The position numbers and the translations under genes are program-made. From contig SJOL01008347.1 of the NCBI GenBank assembly GCA_004794785.1, forward strand, positions 1,274,598-1,338,597: 64,000 nt of DNA. Reading direction: 5' to 3'. The notes beneath the pieces were generated by a model that was not told where the DNA came from, ran no database searches, and saw nothing but the letters and a program-made list of their open reading frames with translations. The stretch comes from Opisthorchis felineus (lineage: Eukaryota > Platyhelminthes > Trematoda > Opisthorchiida > Opisthorchiidae). The stretch's first letter is position 1, and each line of letters begins with the position of its first letter. Positions 10,813 to 22,769 of this stretch are shown here, one piece after another.

Positions 10813-13800
10813 TCCTTTATAAAATATCTATTCATGGAACTATGTTGTCTACCGATCATCTTTGCGCCACAAAAGTCTGGCTATTTAAGTCCACGTTTTT
10901 TCACTTATAAACATTATGCATGTGGAATATTTTCCAGAAATATGGTGTAACTGGATGAGCATCATTTCAAATCCCAAGATGCCCATGAATGCATGGCGGT
11001 CGTAGAATTTTGTATTTTATTGAACAGTGGTGAAAGTTTTACGACCTCTCAGGAGTTGCAAAAAATGGTAGACATTAAAATACGCTTTTCCATGTTAGCC
11101 CGATGACTTGTGCAAGCAGGCAAAATGCTTTACGCATCGTTTGAGAAATAGAGTTTTTTCGCAAACGATCATCATGTATACCCGTACATAACCGTACTTA
11201 GAGACATTGTATAATGTGGAACCTGTAAGCATTAAGTAAATGTTTCTATATGTTACTTAATTCTCCTGCTTTGACAACGGGAATTGCCAGCTATTCGGTC
11301 AAAATAACTACAAAGCCTTTGTGCACTTTAACGGATTGCACTTGGATGCTTAGTAGATATTTTAAAACGGCACGTACCATAGGAGCAGTAAAATGATTTC
11401 CATGGATTAAAGAACTGACCAAAAATGTTTAATTAAAGGGAGTTAGTCTGCTCATTGTCATCTACTATTCAGTTTTAGTTTGATATTGGGCAGGAAATTT
11501 CCGCTACCCAACAAGTGGATCACATATTTACCGATCAAAAATGTGATACCGAATAATGATATTTTGTACAGCATAGTCGTTTATTTATGTCAATATTTCA
11601 ACAAGCTAGCATCTTTGTCGTCACTGATTGTCTTCGCAAAATCATAAATGTTTTGTTAGGGTGTTTGCCATTGTTTTGTCTGAAAATGTGTCTTGGTATT
11701 GATTCGATGTATTCATTCTCGAGTGGTGTAAGAAGTTTAAACCACAGTTGGACATTTCATGAGCAACTGACGTGAGACATTCAGTCACATGTTCGAATTC
11801 TTGAATGGTTTTTATTATGCAGACTACTTGGACAGATTGCAGTATAAACAGAATTTGGAGGCAGTGGCTCCATAGGCCCCTATCAAAATAGTTACTTGTA
11901 CCTCTTCTGCGTCCGTTATATTTTATTCCCAGTGCTGTCGACATTTTGTAGTTTAATCAGTTAGACAAATGTATATTCCAACTGCGTCACACCAGTGGTA
12001 GAAATGGTAAGTAGGCGGAAGACGTTTAGATTCAGGCTGAAATTTGCTGAAATTAGTTTTAAGACACCTGTTAAACAGCACTATTTTCGGAGCAAGTTGT
12101 GAGTTGAACTTTTTCAGCGTAGATAGTTCTAGCTGATTTTCAAACAAAATAATGAACAAATAGCCCCATTTTCATTATTGTAACAGTACGTTCCTCATTC
12201 GTCAGCAAGCTAAGACACGCCACTGAACGCTGTAAGTCGAGTCTTTGGCACGCTCACATGGCAGAAACACGGTCGCGTTATTCCTGGAGCGTTATGTGGA
12301 ATACAATTGATACCCTGTAGGAATCATCAGTTATCGATTAACTATTGCAAGGATTTTACTTCTGGCCGTTTTTAACGATTAGCGCGTTTGTTGTTTTGTT
12401 TGTTGTGGACAAACCGAGTGCAATCTCATTGTTCTATTTTTGCAGGGACGTAAGACAGCACAGAGAAAGCCCTTTTAGCTGTAGTCCTATATGGGAATGT
12501 TCTAATACACATGGCTGTCCAAGTTAGTGGCCTTCCATGGAGGCCTCTTACTTGCAGCGCTAATTTTGTCAAATGTAACTTTGCCATCAGGGTCCGTTTG
12601 TTTCTTCTTTACGATAACTAAACACCTTATTAGTTCACAACTTCAGTGGAGTATACGTTTCAACAGCTTAATATTCAAGAAGATCAAAACTAAAAATGAT
12701 TTTGGCGATACAAGTTTCATCGTGACAATTAGGCTAATGCTCATTTTCCATTCAAGCTAAAATCGTGCCAAATATCTAAAATTCTTTGGTCGTAAAATTT
12801 GGCACTTTGACCTAAGAAGCCACCAGTACATCACACAACAAGCACGTCAGGTACATCATTTGGCTTGATATAAGACTCAGATTCCTCGAAATTTAACATA
12901 AAAACCAATCGTTTACTCTGGCTTCTCAGATGGTATTTTCACCCATCGGATAAATTTTTTTTCCTGTGGGAGTTTCTTGTGATTCGACTTGCTGATGCAT
13001 CCCAATTAACATGAAACGACTGAGGTGTACTTTTGGGCTTTTCAGCATGGAATGGCTACTTTTACACAAAGAAGTTTCGATCAAAATTCCCAGATTACTT
13101 TAAACTACCAAAAACTAAAAACTATCGTACGGGTTGGGCGGTTGGGCAAAAAAGTAAGGACCCTAACTCGCATAGAGTAGTTCCCGATCAGTGATACATG
13201 GGAACCGACTCTTTCAATGTTTCTTTCTTCTTGCTCCTTCACCACTTTCTGAAACTGAGATTGACCAAAGAGAATAATATTCGTTTTGTCTAAGCAGTCC
13301 AATCTTTCCAGTTCGTACGGTTCCGATAACAATATTTGAGAACTGTTTTTTAAGCACTTCAATGCGCTCACATGTGATCCTTCGACATCTTTTCTGGGGT
13401 TGAGGTACTGGTAACAAAAATTATTCGATTTTGGAACTGAATGTTGTGCTTTCAAGCCCCAGAGTGAAATACATTTGGACAGTGGACCATTTTGCTATCG
13501 ACTTAAAGCTCCAGATCAGTTGTGATATTGCGCTGGATAAAACAAAATTTTGCCCGAATGGCAAAACTGGTAAATGTGAGTAGTACACCCGTATTAAAGC
13601 GTAATAATGTGTAGAGATTTCAGTGCCGGCCAGAAACTCTGTGAAGGTAGTCCTCGAGACGAGTTAACTGTATGTGTTTTATTGAGCCTTTATTTCATAT
13701 GCAGCTTATTGTTCAAACCCTCATTTCAGTTTTCCTCAGAGTTTGCGCCGAACGCCACATCTAGCGGTTGTTCCACTTATTCATATTAGTTACTTTTCGC

Positions 13801-16284
13801 TGACAAATGATGTTTTATTATGTCATCAAAGAAGCCACCAATTTTAGATAGAAACAATCACAGTCAATGTCATTTTGCATTGTCATAAACTGAGGGCACG
13901 ACATTTGCAATGTGACTGTTCACGTTATGCTTCTTTTCTATTACATAACCAGAAACTATCTGCGTGACATATAAATATATCAGTCGTATGGGTGGAAGCG
14001 GTTGAAAAAGAATAGAGATAGAGCTCTCCACGGGTTTTGCCATTTCTGAAGCTCAGCGGGTAGACGATGGGCCCTTAACAAAAAACAACTGGTAAACAGT
14101 GTCTGTGAGTTTCGACCACTCTTTGCCAAAAGAATCTTCTTCTACAGATGTGTTACAGAATGTCTTTGGTCAATTGACGAACGTATGCCAACGTGACGCA
14201 GCACACTACTGGGAAAACTTGCAAGTAATATCCGGATAAGCAGTTTAAAGCAGCGTTACAGCATCCGATGGAAGGTTGATTTGAAAAGTATTAAACCTTT
14301 CTACAGAGTTTGTTTGTTATGGCTTAGTATTCGGACGGCCTCCGAGGAATCCCAAAAACCACTTCGGAATGCTAATTTTTACAACTCTGCAAATCGGGTT
14401 CTTACTTTCGTGTTCGATTGGTGTCAGCTACTTCTTTCCTGGTTTCCAATAAACACATGTGTAATGTTGAATAAAAGAACGGAGCTTTGGGCAATGTTAA
14501 TAAAAAATATGTTTGCAGAATGATGAATGGATTTTTTCCTTTGCAACCAAAACTGTCGAGGACAAGGACGATGATTGTAAAAGCGATGGGTATGAAAATT
14601 CAACCGGGCGAAACTATACGTACGTTTTGCACATAACATGTTGAATTTCAAAAAGCTTGCAAACTTGTGACAAAAAGGATATGCTTTACTTGGTTTTAGC
14701 AAATAAGCCGAAAACCTGTGGCAGGTCAGCTGGGTAATTGACCGAGCGTACTTTTGCCCTCTGCTGACATATTGGTCATTCCTTTTGGATCCCAATAATT
14801 TACTTCAGAACTAGGCCCAGAAGATCAGACGGACTTTGTAAACGGTGCGCTTGTTGATTTCTTAATTGCAACTTAATAGATTTGTTCAGAACAGTAAAAG
14901 AGTCCTTAAACGATAGGGGTATGCAGCGCTAAGCTGCATCTGTGAATGTTTGACAAATAATGGTGGATTATATTGTAAGTAACGATCTGTTACCTTGAAA
15001 AAAAGTTCTTTTGTTTTGTTACGCACAACCAGTAAATGGCCTTCGTCTGGTCGCGCTGAATACTAACTTGATTTCAATAACTCTCCAAAATTATTGTTGT
15101 TTTTCATTATGATGTGCATATTTTGCATGAATTTTACTGGGCTTTGTTAAACGTGTTATTTCTGGCTGTACATAGGTGTTAGTGTGCCTTCAAATTGTAA
15201 GTGATTGTCCTTCTTAACATTTGAGTAAATCTGCAGTAACAGACCAGTGTCTACCCACAACAGTAACAGGATCGGTAGTGTGAAAAGATTTAGGGAATTT
15301 AATGGGGACTTCAGCCCGTAAGCACAGTCATTCTCTGTTGAAAAGACAAGCGACACTATAGAGCTGTGTCATCCTTATTGGGAATACTAAGTAGTGCGCA
15401 TCTCATGAAAGTCCAGAGAGTTTGAAAACCGCACGTTTCCGATTAGTAGCCTGAACAATTCATCCTTCAGCCATAGTCGGCTGATCAGTACTGTAATTAA
15501 CTCGCTATATCTTGTCTAAGCGCGAGTTAAAAGCACTCCTGTTCACTTCTTAACCAAACGATTTTCAAATGGATTGTGAACTGCTGACGTAAAAAGAATT
15601 GGTTTTCAAGCTGTAGGTTTGAAGTTCATTTACTAAGTTTTCCTAATTGACTCTCCAGATTTTTAAGTTGGACATTCTTTGGGAACATCATGATCATGCC
15701 AACTGAAGTTCTCAAATGAATCACGGTATTCCCGAATGAATTTGCTAGATTGCATTAATGCTGTGATTGCTAAATTGCCTTGCAGTAGAAAAAGATCATT
15801 CAGTGGCCAGCCGCCAGGCAAATGAAACTTTGGAATTGAAAATTGAATACACCTATTCTTGTGGAATAGAAGGACTTACCAAACTGGTTTGTTTCCGCCC
15901 CGTAGTTTAACTCGGTGAAACACGTTATTGAAAAGATAAATTGTTGGTGAACTGAGAAGATTGGGGACCTGATTTAATTGAAATTTCGTGAAGTGCGCGA
16001 AGTCAATCTAAGCAGAAAAGTTGAAAACCACTATACACCTGTTTCATCCTTATTTGGGAACAAAACGATGCCCTCAGAGATCCGGAGTTGAGACTCCAAG
16101 CTAGTACGTAAAGTCTAAACCTTCAAGTCAACCAACAAGTGGTTCCCTGGTTGGCTACCAGAGTAACGAGCTCTCATATGGAAGGTTCACTTAACTTTTG
16201 AATTGGCTTCCCTTCCAATTTTTTTCAGTGACATATGTACACTAGTAAGTTTATCACAAAACTTGCTCGTGGCACCCTCTGTAG
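10813..16284. other. Mostly non-coding stretch
   Basis: I see no supported gene over about 5.5 kb apart from one weak exon candidate at 12446. Short open frames on both strands (for example 13105-13455 and 14424-14795, minus) have no recognisable domains. A small hairpin (ATGCAGC/GCTGCAT) sits at 14921-14939. Confidence 0.5.
12446..12522 (+). CDS. Weak candidate exon, cysteine-containing peptide
   Basis: A very good acceptor (TTGTTCTATTTTTGCAG, ending 12445) precedes a short open segment entered in phase 2 (one base completes the first codon). A plausible donor (CCAA|GTTAGT) lies at 12523. The encoded piece has three cysteines in about fifteen residues (SCSPIWECSNTHGC), as in small extracellular modules, but it is far too short to assign. 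If not spliced it ends at TAG 12525. The support is splice-like signals only. Confidence 0.13.
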
Positions 16285-16479
16285 ATTCTCGAGTTGAACA
16301 TCGATGAGTTTTCCCAATATGAATGGAACAACCTTACGGTGAATGTCAGCTTTCCTGCATTGAATATTTTTACTAAAGGCGACTTTTCTATTGAAATGGC
16401 AGACTTTAATAAAACAATTCCTTGCTCGTTCGACCAACTGTGTCTGGTTGTAAAACACCTGGAAGAACCTGTGACCTAA
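16285..16479 (+). CDS. Weak candidate terminal exon, unknown protein
   Basis: The frame opens immediately after CCCTCTGTAG at 16275-16284, an acceptor-like tract in which the TAG is itself the upstream in-frame stop. It runs 64 codons to TAA at 16477-16479. The peptide is balanced in composition, with two possible N-glycosylation sites (NLT, NVS) and no recognised domain. An overlapping minus-strand frame of similar length shows how easily such frames arise here. Confidence 0.13.
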   Translation: MLELNIDEFSQYEWNNLTVNVSFPALNIFTKGDFSIEMADFNKTIPCSFDQLCLVVKHLEEPVT

Positions 16480-16939
16480 TTTGGGAGACTACCATCCATT
16501 TTTGATATACCTGTAATGAAGAGTCCCAGTTTACACAATATGAACACAAAGACAAACGACTGGATGTTGATTTGAATCAGCGCGCTTTCATGTGCCTTTG
16601 ACTTCTGTACCAGCTAAGACGCTTTGAGTGAATGGACGATTTCATCAACATATTCATTGCGGAGTTAACGGATATGGATGGCTAACTCTGCTGAAAGTCT
16701 TTTGCTGTTTCTCTATTAGACAACCGGCTGGTTGCTGTTTAGGTGCATCAGTGTGACAAACAGATACGTCGATATTAACTTAACCTGTACAATACCCAAG
16801 CGCCAGGCAGAAAGTCGGCGATTCCGGCTAATTCTTGGGTGCTTTTCTCATTACTTATATAATATGCTCCCTGGAGCTTCTACCATTTTGCTGTACTGTT
16901 TTCGGTGCTGTACAACGTGCGAAACCCATATTGCACGCT
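16480..16939. other. No gene seen, 3' side of LINE A
   Basis: Ordinary AT-rich DNA. I looked here for the continuation of LINE A's reverse transcriptase (the GVRQGCP and YADD regions) on the minus strand and could not find it, so the recognisable element stops at about 16940. Confidence 0.5.
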
Positions 16940-17954
16940 TACCTAAGGGATGTTTCGAGGGGGTTCAAGAATTTATGGAGAACACCTTTGCCCCATAGAC
17001 ACTGACATGGTGCCTGACGGTACACAGAGTCAAAGGCGGCTTTCAAGTCAAGGAAGACAAATATTGTTGGGCGCTAGAAACGGCGTTGCTGTTTCAGAAT
17101 CTATCGGATGGTGAGAATATAATCGACGCATTCTCTTGCAGGACGGAATCCAGCTTGGACTTCCAGGATCTGTCTGTCGCTGTGTTGAGTCAATCTTCGA
17201 AGGATAAGACTGCAGAGCATCTTCGATGCCACGGCTAACAGGCTGATGCCACGGTGGTTTTCACACAGCGTCCGCGTACCTTTTTCGAAAATAGGGTGCC
17301 TATTCCATGGACACTTTCTCTTCGTTCCATAGTGAACCTAAGATGGGTCTCCATGGGGTCCCCCGTCTTCACTGAAGAGGGCTGGATACAGACCGTCCGG
17401 TTCGGGTGCTTTCTCACGTTTCAGTGCGGATATTCCGTATTTTGTTTTTCTTCTTCCGACGGGCGATTTCGGCTTACATTCCATTCGCCCGTACGCACTA
17501 TCTCCAGAGGCTGTTATGCAACAGGCCACCTATACTGCTCTTCAAAGTGTTGAGCTCATATTTCCAGTTGACGTTTTTGCGAGTGAATTAATGAGCCACA
17601 CTTTTCACATATCACTCCACTGACTTTTGCTCTCCTAGGGCCAGTCAATCGTATCAATTAACATAGGACACGGCTGTTGCCGGTAGCAAAAGTCTTCTCC
17701 ATCTCCCGAGCTTTCGATGTCCACCAGAGCTCTCGGTCTTTCATTAGGCTCCTCACTATTTGGCGTTTGAGGGATTTGCGTTCGAAATCATACTCGTTGT
17801 TGGTTGGTGTGGATTTGCTGACATCACTCACGAGTAGCGATATCGCCGATATCCAGTGGTCTTTTGGTCGAATCGGAGACGCCGGACAGACAGAACTTTG
17901 TGTCGCTAGCATAGCTCTTTTAAAATTTCGCCATGGTTCATTCACGTTCTGCAT
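16940..17954 (-). pseudogene. LINE A linker and N-terminal part of reverse transcriptase
   Basis: After the endonuclease, a minus-strand frame (17954 to 17658) carries the linker typical of these elements (RKSLKRQIVRS-like, then KAREMEKTFATGNSR). A second frame from 17529 has KREKAPEPDGLYPALF, the RT fingers motif. A shift leads to HRGISLLAVASK (about 17205-17250) and then QAGFRPARECVDYIL and FLDLKAAFDSV, which is RT motif A with its first catalytic aspartate. Between those last two blocks I see two in-frame stops. KGVLHKFLNP (about 16950-16985) is the last recognisable piece. The second catalytic motif (YADD) is absent, so this copy cannot encode a polymerase. Confidence 0.83.
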
Positions 17955-17976
17955 GCCAGTATGGCTTTGTTTTACT

Positions 17977-18880
17977 TTAAAGAGTTGTCGAGATAGCTGA
18001 GAGCGATGCTGCTGAGCTATGGTAGTTTTTCGAAAGTGGTGGATTGGCGTGGGGCCCTAAAGGGAAACGGACTGTCAGGCGTGCAAACACCAAGGCGTGA
18101 TCGGAATCAAGTTGTGTGCCCCAGAATGTACGGCGGTGTTGAACTGCAGCTCTCCACCGATGGCTGATGGCCATGTGATCCAACTGGGTCCACAGTTGAT
18201 TTGCAGTTGATGGCCGCCCGGTTGTGCGATGCGAGCGTTTATACTGAAAGCCCGCAATAACGAAAAAGAGTTTATGACTAGGAAACAACTGGAGGAGTCA
18301 CACTCCGCTTTCAACTCCGAATTGACCACCCAGATTGCAAGGAGCTCAGACTATCAAGTTGGGCATTCATATTGCCTGGAAGGATCACAATTTCAGTGCT
18401 TCTTGCCTGACGAATGAGCCCGGATCACTCTCTATAGAAAGCATCTTTCTCAGCATTGGAACTGCAGTCTTCTGTGGCCTAAACTGACACTGCGAACAGA
18501 CACCGCTTTTTATGTCGAGAGGCATTGCGTTTGATTGAGCTGGATACCCGGATATCGCAAAGACGACTGTTCACGACTGTTCAAATGCAGCAAGCGCGTT
18601 CGGCTCTGCGTCTGAGTGCAACTCCAACCCCATATATTACATGAGTCATCACTTCTGGATCACCGAACACACGGAAGGAGAGATTTGAAAGAGCTGAGAT
18701 CGTCCTTGGCGTTTTGAGATGCATAACCACGCTTGGATTTTGTATGCGTGATTCTAAGACACAACAAACATTAAGTGTAAGAGGGTATAAGGTCTCAGCG
18801 AGCATCGCCCGTTTGCAAATTTGATATAGAGCACGGACGTTAAAAGCTCCTATGTAGAAAGGATCTTGTAGATTTAGCAT
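17977..18880 (-). pseudogene. AP-like endonuclease domain of LINE A
   Basis: Reading the minus strand, the domain opens with GAFNVRALYQ (asparagine of motif I), followed by VCCVLESRIQ, where the catalytic-site glutamate of the usual ETRIQ motif is kept. The central part (about 18290-18580) holds in-frame stops, and the expected GDLN motif is not intact. The C-terminal part returns as an open frame from 18288, with QLDHMAISHRW and then SDHALV, the conserved Ser-Asp-His triad of this endonuclease family. In an active LINE the domain nicks target DNA to prime reverse transcription. Here stops and frameshifts make it a pseudogene. Confidence 0.85.
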
Positions 18881-19054
18881 AAGGCCAATCGGTCAGAAAA
18901 CTGGCAGTTAAATGACCCAGCAACGTCTGCTCGTGCGGTGAGAAGGGGTTAGGGAGGGACATCAGTTGACACAGAAATGTGTGGGCATACGACACATCCC
19001 GGTTGCCCAGGCCGAGGAAGGGTGTTTGATTGAGGCACCTCAACTTGAGCCTTC

Positions 19055-19260
19055 GACTCAAAAGTCTGGCCCCGAAGGCAGTGGGGGATGTAAGGCTTTG
19101 TTTCGGAACCTTACCCCTGACCTCCGATTCAACCGTCTGACCTGCGAGCCAGCTGGCAGTAGGGTTTATTTGGGAAACCTTTCCGGAGTAGATGACTTAG
19201 TAGTCTGACCTGCTCGGTTGAAGGGGGTCGGCATAACCCAAGGGCGCAGGGAGTAAGGCA
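19055..19260. repeat. Three diverged tandem units of about 70 bp in the LINE A 5' region
   Basis: Units begin at about 19055 (GACTCAAAAGTCTGGCC), 19126 (GATTCAACCGTCTGACC) and 19194 (GACTTAGTAGTCTGACC), a period of 71 then 68 bases. The first two also share a GCAGT(G)GGG block and a TTTRTTTSGGAA block. The third is incomplete. They lie just upstream of the endonuclease reading frame of LINE A. Tandem promoter-bearing monomers in LINE 5' UTRs are known in some families, such as mouse L1. Whether these were promoters is inference. Confidence 0.5.
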
Positions 19261-19690
19261 TTACTGTCTCACTCCTAATGCAGCTGCACACAGCAGGTGC
19301 CCCCTGAGCAGCACCGGACTCCTTGGTTTTAAAAGTAATTCGGCCGTATTGGCGGTCACGTTCAATTGTTTGGAGATCAGAGTGTGCGGTTTTTAGGGCA
19401 GACTTTTCCTACCCGTCCTTCCACGGGGCAAGACAGCATCGCCGCTTCCATGAATATGGACATGCCGGTCACGTGAGAATACACACTGCCTTCACATTCC
19501 TATCGCTGAAGAGAGTACAACTTTGTCCCCAGACCACCTTGTAGTATCAGGTCCCATGGTTTTTAGGCTGACTGCTCCAGTTTGGCCTTCCTGAAATGGT
19601 TGCACCTTGCGGAACGAAGTACCAGCAAGTGTGGTTCACGGGATCAATGCAGCAATCAAGCCCGACCACCAGCCTTAGATCGGGCCAGAT

Positions 19691-22461
19691 AAGCAAACAT
19701 CGCTTTGATATTTATTGCATGACTAAGGAGGCAGTGAGCGGCCCGTTTACCTGGAGGTAATTAGTATACTCTTCTATGAATATTAGTGGAGAAATGCCTT
19801 CATGCTAGCACGTTTCTGAGCTTGCAAAATTCTGGCTGATTAAATTGCTGCGTTCTGAGTTTTCAAACGCATTTGCATTTCCAAGTACAATTTAAGTAGG
19901 AGAAGCGCCTGTTTTTTCGGTTTAAACCTCGTTGCCCAAAAAATCGGGCATCTTTTCAGACTAGGATCTCCCGACAAACATAAGTGCGTTATATGTAGAA
20001 CCATGTGATTATGAAAACAGACGAGGGAAACTGTGATTCAGAATAGTGGACTGATAATAAATCTAAAGATTATCATTTCTTAATGAACCAGAAATTACGA
20101 ATTGAAAAAAAATGTTGCATGGCCCCTTTAAAGTAAGTGAAGGTGTATTTGTGCCCATAGATATGGCGTACTATATATCTGTGAAGCGGATTCATAGTAG
20201 ATGCATTCTTCCGTCTGTCCATAAGCAGGCGTGTTGTTTTGTCGCTCACATTTGTACGCTCTGCGACTACCGCTTGTCGTGCAATAAACCGCCTTTTTCA
20301 CAAGGTGGATTTTATGGCCAGATTACCTGTTTTAGTTGCTTTGTTGGTTCTCACCATGAGAAATTTGAAATAATATCAAATGTTATATATAGTCGTAGAT
20401 ACACATGTAAATAAGCTATGGGACAGTTATTTCTGTTGACACAAACGCTTCTCCAACTAGCGAGCGCTGTCCACTCATGAGATGTTTAGCCCTCTCCTGC
20501 TATGCATCATAATTTGTTTGCCCCGTGAACGGTTACTAATCTCAACTCGGAAAGACAGCCTGCAAAACATAGTGTTGTTTTCTTGTCTTATATGTCTGGC
20601 GAGTTCATAATTGCTCAGTCGTTCAATTAGTGACTTTGACACATTCTAATTAATGAAGAAGCCAAACAACGTGGCTCAGGTTTCCAACAGTAACACGTAT
20701 GGTCGTCTCCAGCTGTCAGAACTACACACAGCGCCATTTCCTATAATAATATGCACGATTACAAATCTTTCATGGAGTTAATGAAATTACTGCCTTTTTT
20801 TTCTCGTAAAAACCCAAAACGGCTGAATTTATTTTTATACTCAAATTGCTTTCTGAGCATCAAACCCATTAAACCTCCGCAGTAATCTAGTAATGAGATA
20901 GTAAACAATATATGCCCGGAAATAGTTTGAAGATTCACTGAATCGTTGGGTGCCGAACTCGCTTTTTTAAGAATAGGATTACGGTTTTGTGTTTAAATAA
21001 GTACGGCATTGCAGGCCTTTTCTATAGTATAACAATTTTCTTTATTAGTAAGATCACTCTTATCGTGTGCAGATAAACTAGATTCATCAAAGTACACCAC
21101 CTGGTTGACCAAAAAAATAAAATAATAGCTACTTAGTCGTCTTTCAAAATGTTGGTTTCTCCTGCAGGATGGCACACATTTTGAAAATGACATTTTCAAT
21201 TTCACATGATTTGCTTGCTAGTTACTCTGCAACTCAGAGAGAACAAATTGTATTTTTGCTCCATCACATTTGAACAGCTAACAAAATCCCATGTCTTCGT
21301 ATGAAGTTTGGTTCGCTGTTGAATTCCATTTGGAATGTGTCAAAGTAAAACCCTAAGTGTGCAAAACAACCTGCCCACTGAAGCGCGACACAATGGTCAA
21401 ATATGCGAGCTTGACTAAAAACTACAACTGAGGTAACAACAAGGAGGAGAAAACATATCTTCTCCTGCTGTCACGCTTTAAGTGCAGAGTATCTATTATG
21501 TAAACTATGGATGCTTCAACTGTGGTCAGAATAGCTAGCATTGTTTTGAGAGCAACTGCGTCAACGTATTCACTTTCCTACTGTTTCCACTCATTATAGA
21601 CACTGAATAAAAATAAGCTCAAAACATTCAATAAAGCTGACCTATTATAAGGACCAGTGCTAAATGTGAGCAAAGGACAGCAATGGACAGTCTTCTTGTA
21701 TGTAATATGGAAAAGCAGTATGTGCACTCCACTGCGAGAAGAGATAATCCGCATTGAGTAATTCCGTAGTTTACTACACTAAGTGAATCAAAGAAGTCAC
21801 TATTCTGTTTGCATAAAGAAATGCAACGCACTCACTGTCAGGAGAAAAGTGCTGAAGCAACCAAGCTGGAATTTTTGTGGGAAATAATTTCCTTGATTTT
21901 ATGTATTGGTCTGGGTTCTGTTTAGCACTGCCCGTGAGCGGGCCAGTATACATTCTTAACCAGTTTTTGTACTACGACTCCCTTACTTGAACCAGTATTC
22001 TGAATCTGAGAAACCTTCCAAATCCGCTTTTTAACAATGAAGAAATCTACCCCTTAATTGGCACGGAAGCCATAGGGAATGATAAGGTTGTTCCGTTCTT
22101 TTGTCTGCTAGAGACAGTTGTAGGTGTTCATCTGCGTATTTTCAACCATTTTTTAAGCAATGTTATAGCGATCCTAGGCTTACAAAGTACTTGAATTTCA
22201 AATGTGTTACAATAAATGGTGCTAAATTGTTGCTGATGTATAAAATTAAAAAGCAATCTCGAGGCAAGAAGATGCCTGCTCAACAGTCCAGGTAGTAACG
22301 TGGGTTACAAACATACCTGAATTCGGTGCGAGCAACTCTTCTAGGTTTTCATATTTTTATAAAGCTTGAGGCTTGGTGTTGTATTTTTGGTGGCTTTGAT
22401 CTTTCATCAAGTTACAACAACGACAAACAAAATATCAAGTTTTGTGAGAAGAACGTGAGCG
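19691..22461. other. Mostly non-coding stretch
   Basis: No supported gene. One weak minus-strand exon candidate lies at 20996-21098: a long T-rich tract ending CAACCAG on the minus strand, then an open frame of about 34 codons (VVYFDESSLSAHDKS at its start) to a stop. It is too short to list as a gene. Confidence 0.45.
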
Positions 22462-22769
22462 TCATTTGAACGAAATTTCAACCGGCCAGCTAGCCATGTT
22501 CATCGCCTTAATCCACAGGTACTGATTCAACGAACGTTTCAATGCACATTGGGCCATGGTGGTGTGATAATGGTCATTGACTTCATTAGAACTGTCTACT
22601 TCTGACAAATTAGGAGCTGATATAATCGCTGGGGTGTCGGTTGCTTTCCGCAGTTGACATGCTTCAGCTGGAAGAAGAAACCACGTGAACTTAATTTGCG
22701 GATTAGGAGAGTTCACGCATCGTACCGTGGGGACAAAACCATAGGGAAAATTTAAATTGTCACCTAAGG
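22462..22769 (-). CDS. Candidate exon resembling an immunoglobulin-like domain
   Basis: On the minus strand a pyrimidine-rich acceptor-like tract (GTGCTGCCCTTAG) opens a frame of about 102 codons ending at TGA 22462-22464. The peptide has the spacing of an Ig fold: Cys in VRCVNSPNP, Trp 12 residues later in IKFTWFL, and near the end LKRSLNQYLWIKAMN. That last piece resembles the usual L-x(n)-Y-x-C-x-A-x-N of strand F, but with Trp in place of the second cysteine (one base change, TGG from TGY). Ig domains occur in cell-surface adhesion proteins. The missing cysteine and the lack of a clear donor mean this could be a decayed domain or coincidence. Confidence 0.25.

Larger units (their letters stand above)
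16940..19690 (-). mobile_element. LINE A: non-LTR retrotransposon remnant (endonuclease plus start of RT)
   Basis: A minus-strand island of higher G+C whose translated pieces match the order of an endonuclease-reverse transcriptase LINE. In order they are: AP-endonuclease N-terminus (18580-18880); endonuclease C-terminus with SDHALV (about 18088-18105); a linker with SLKRQIVRSLMKDREL (about 17658-17954); RT fingers with KAPEPDG (about 17392-17412) and SLLAVASK (about 17210-17240); and RT motif A with FLDLKAAFDS (about 17026-17057), fading out near 16940. Pieces lie in different frames with stops, so it is dead. The upstream side (18880-19690) is non-coding, G+C-rich and partly tandem, as expected for a 5' UTR. 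RT motifs B-E and the C-terminus are missing, which is unusual because LINEs normally lose their 5' end. I do not assign a clade; RTE- or CR1-like is possible. Confidence 0.88.

Noticed and set aside
14041..14125. AGCTCAGCGGGTAGACG resembling an A box, with GAGTTTCGACC downstream
   Set aside because: The second box is a poor match, the spacing is too wide for a tRNA, and no stems form. A decayed SINE is possible but unsupported.
18581..18880. Treating LINE frames such as this one as separate host genes
   Set aside because: The order FNVR, ESRIQ, SDHALV, KAPEPDG, FLDLKAAFDS along one strand shows they are pieces of one retrotransposon.
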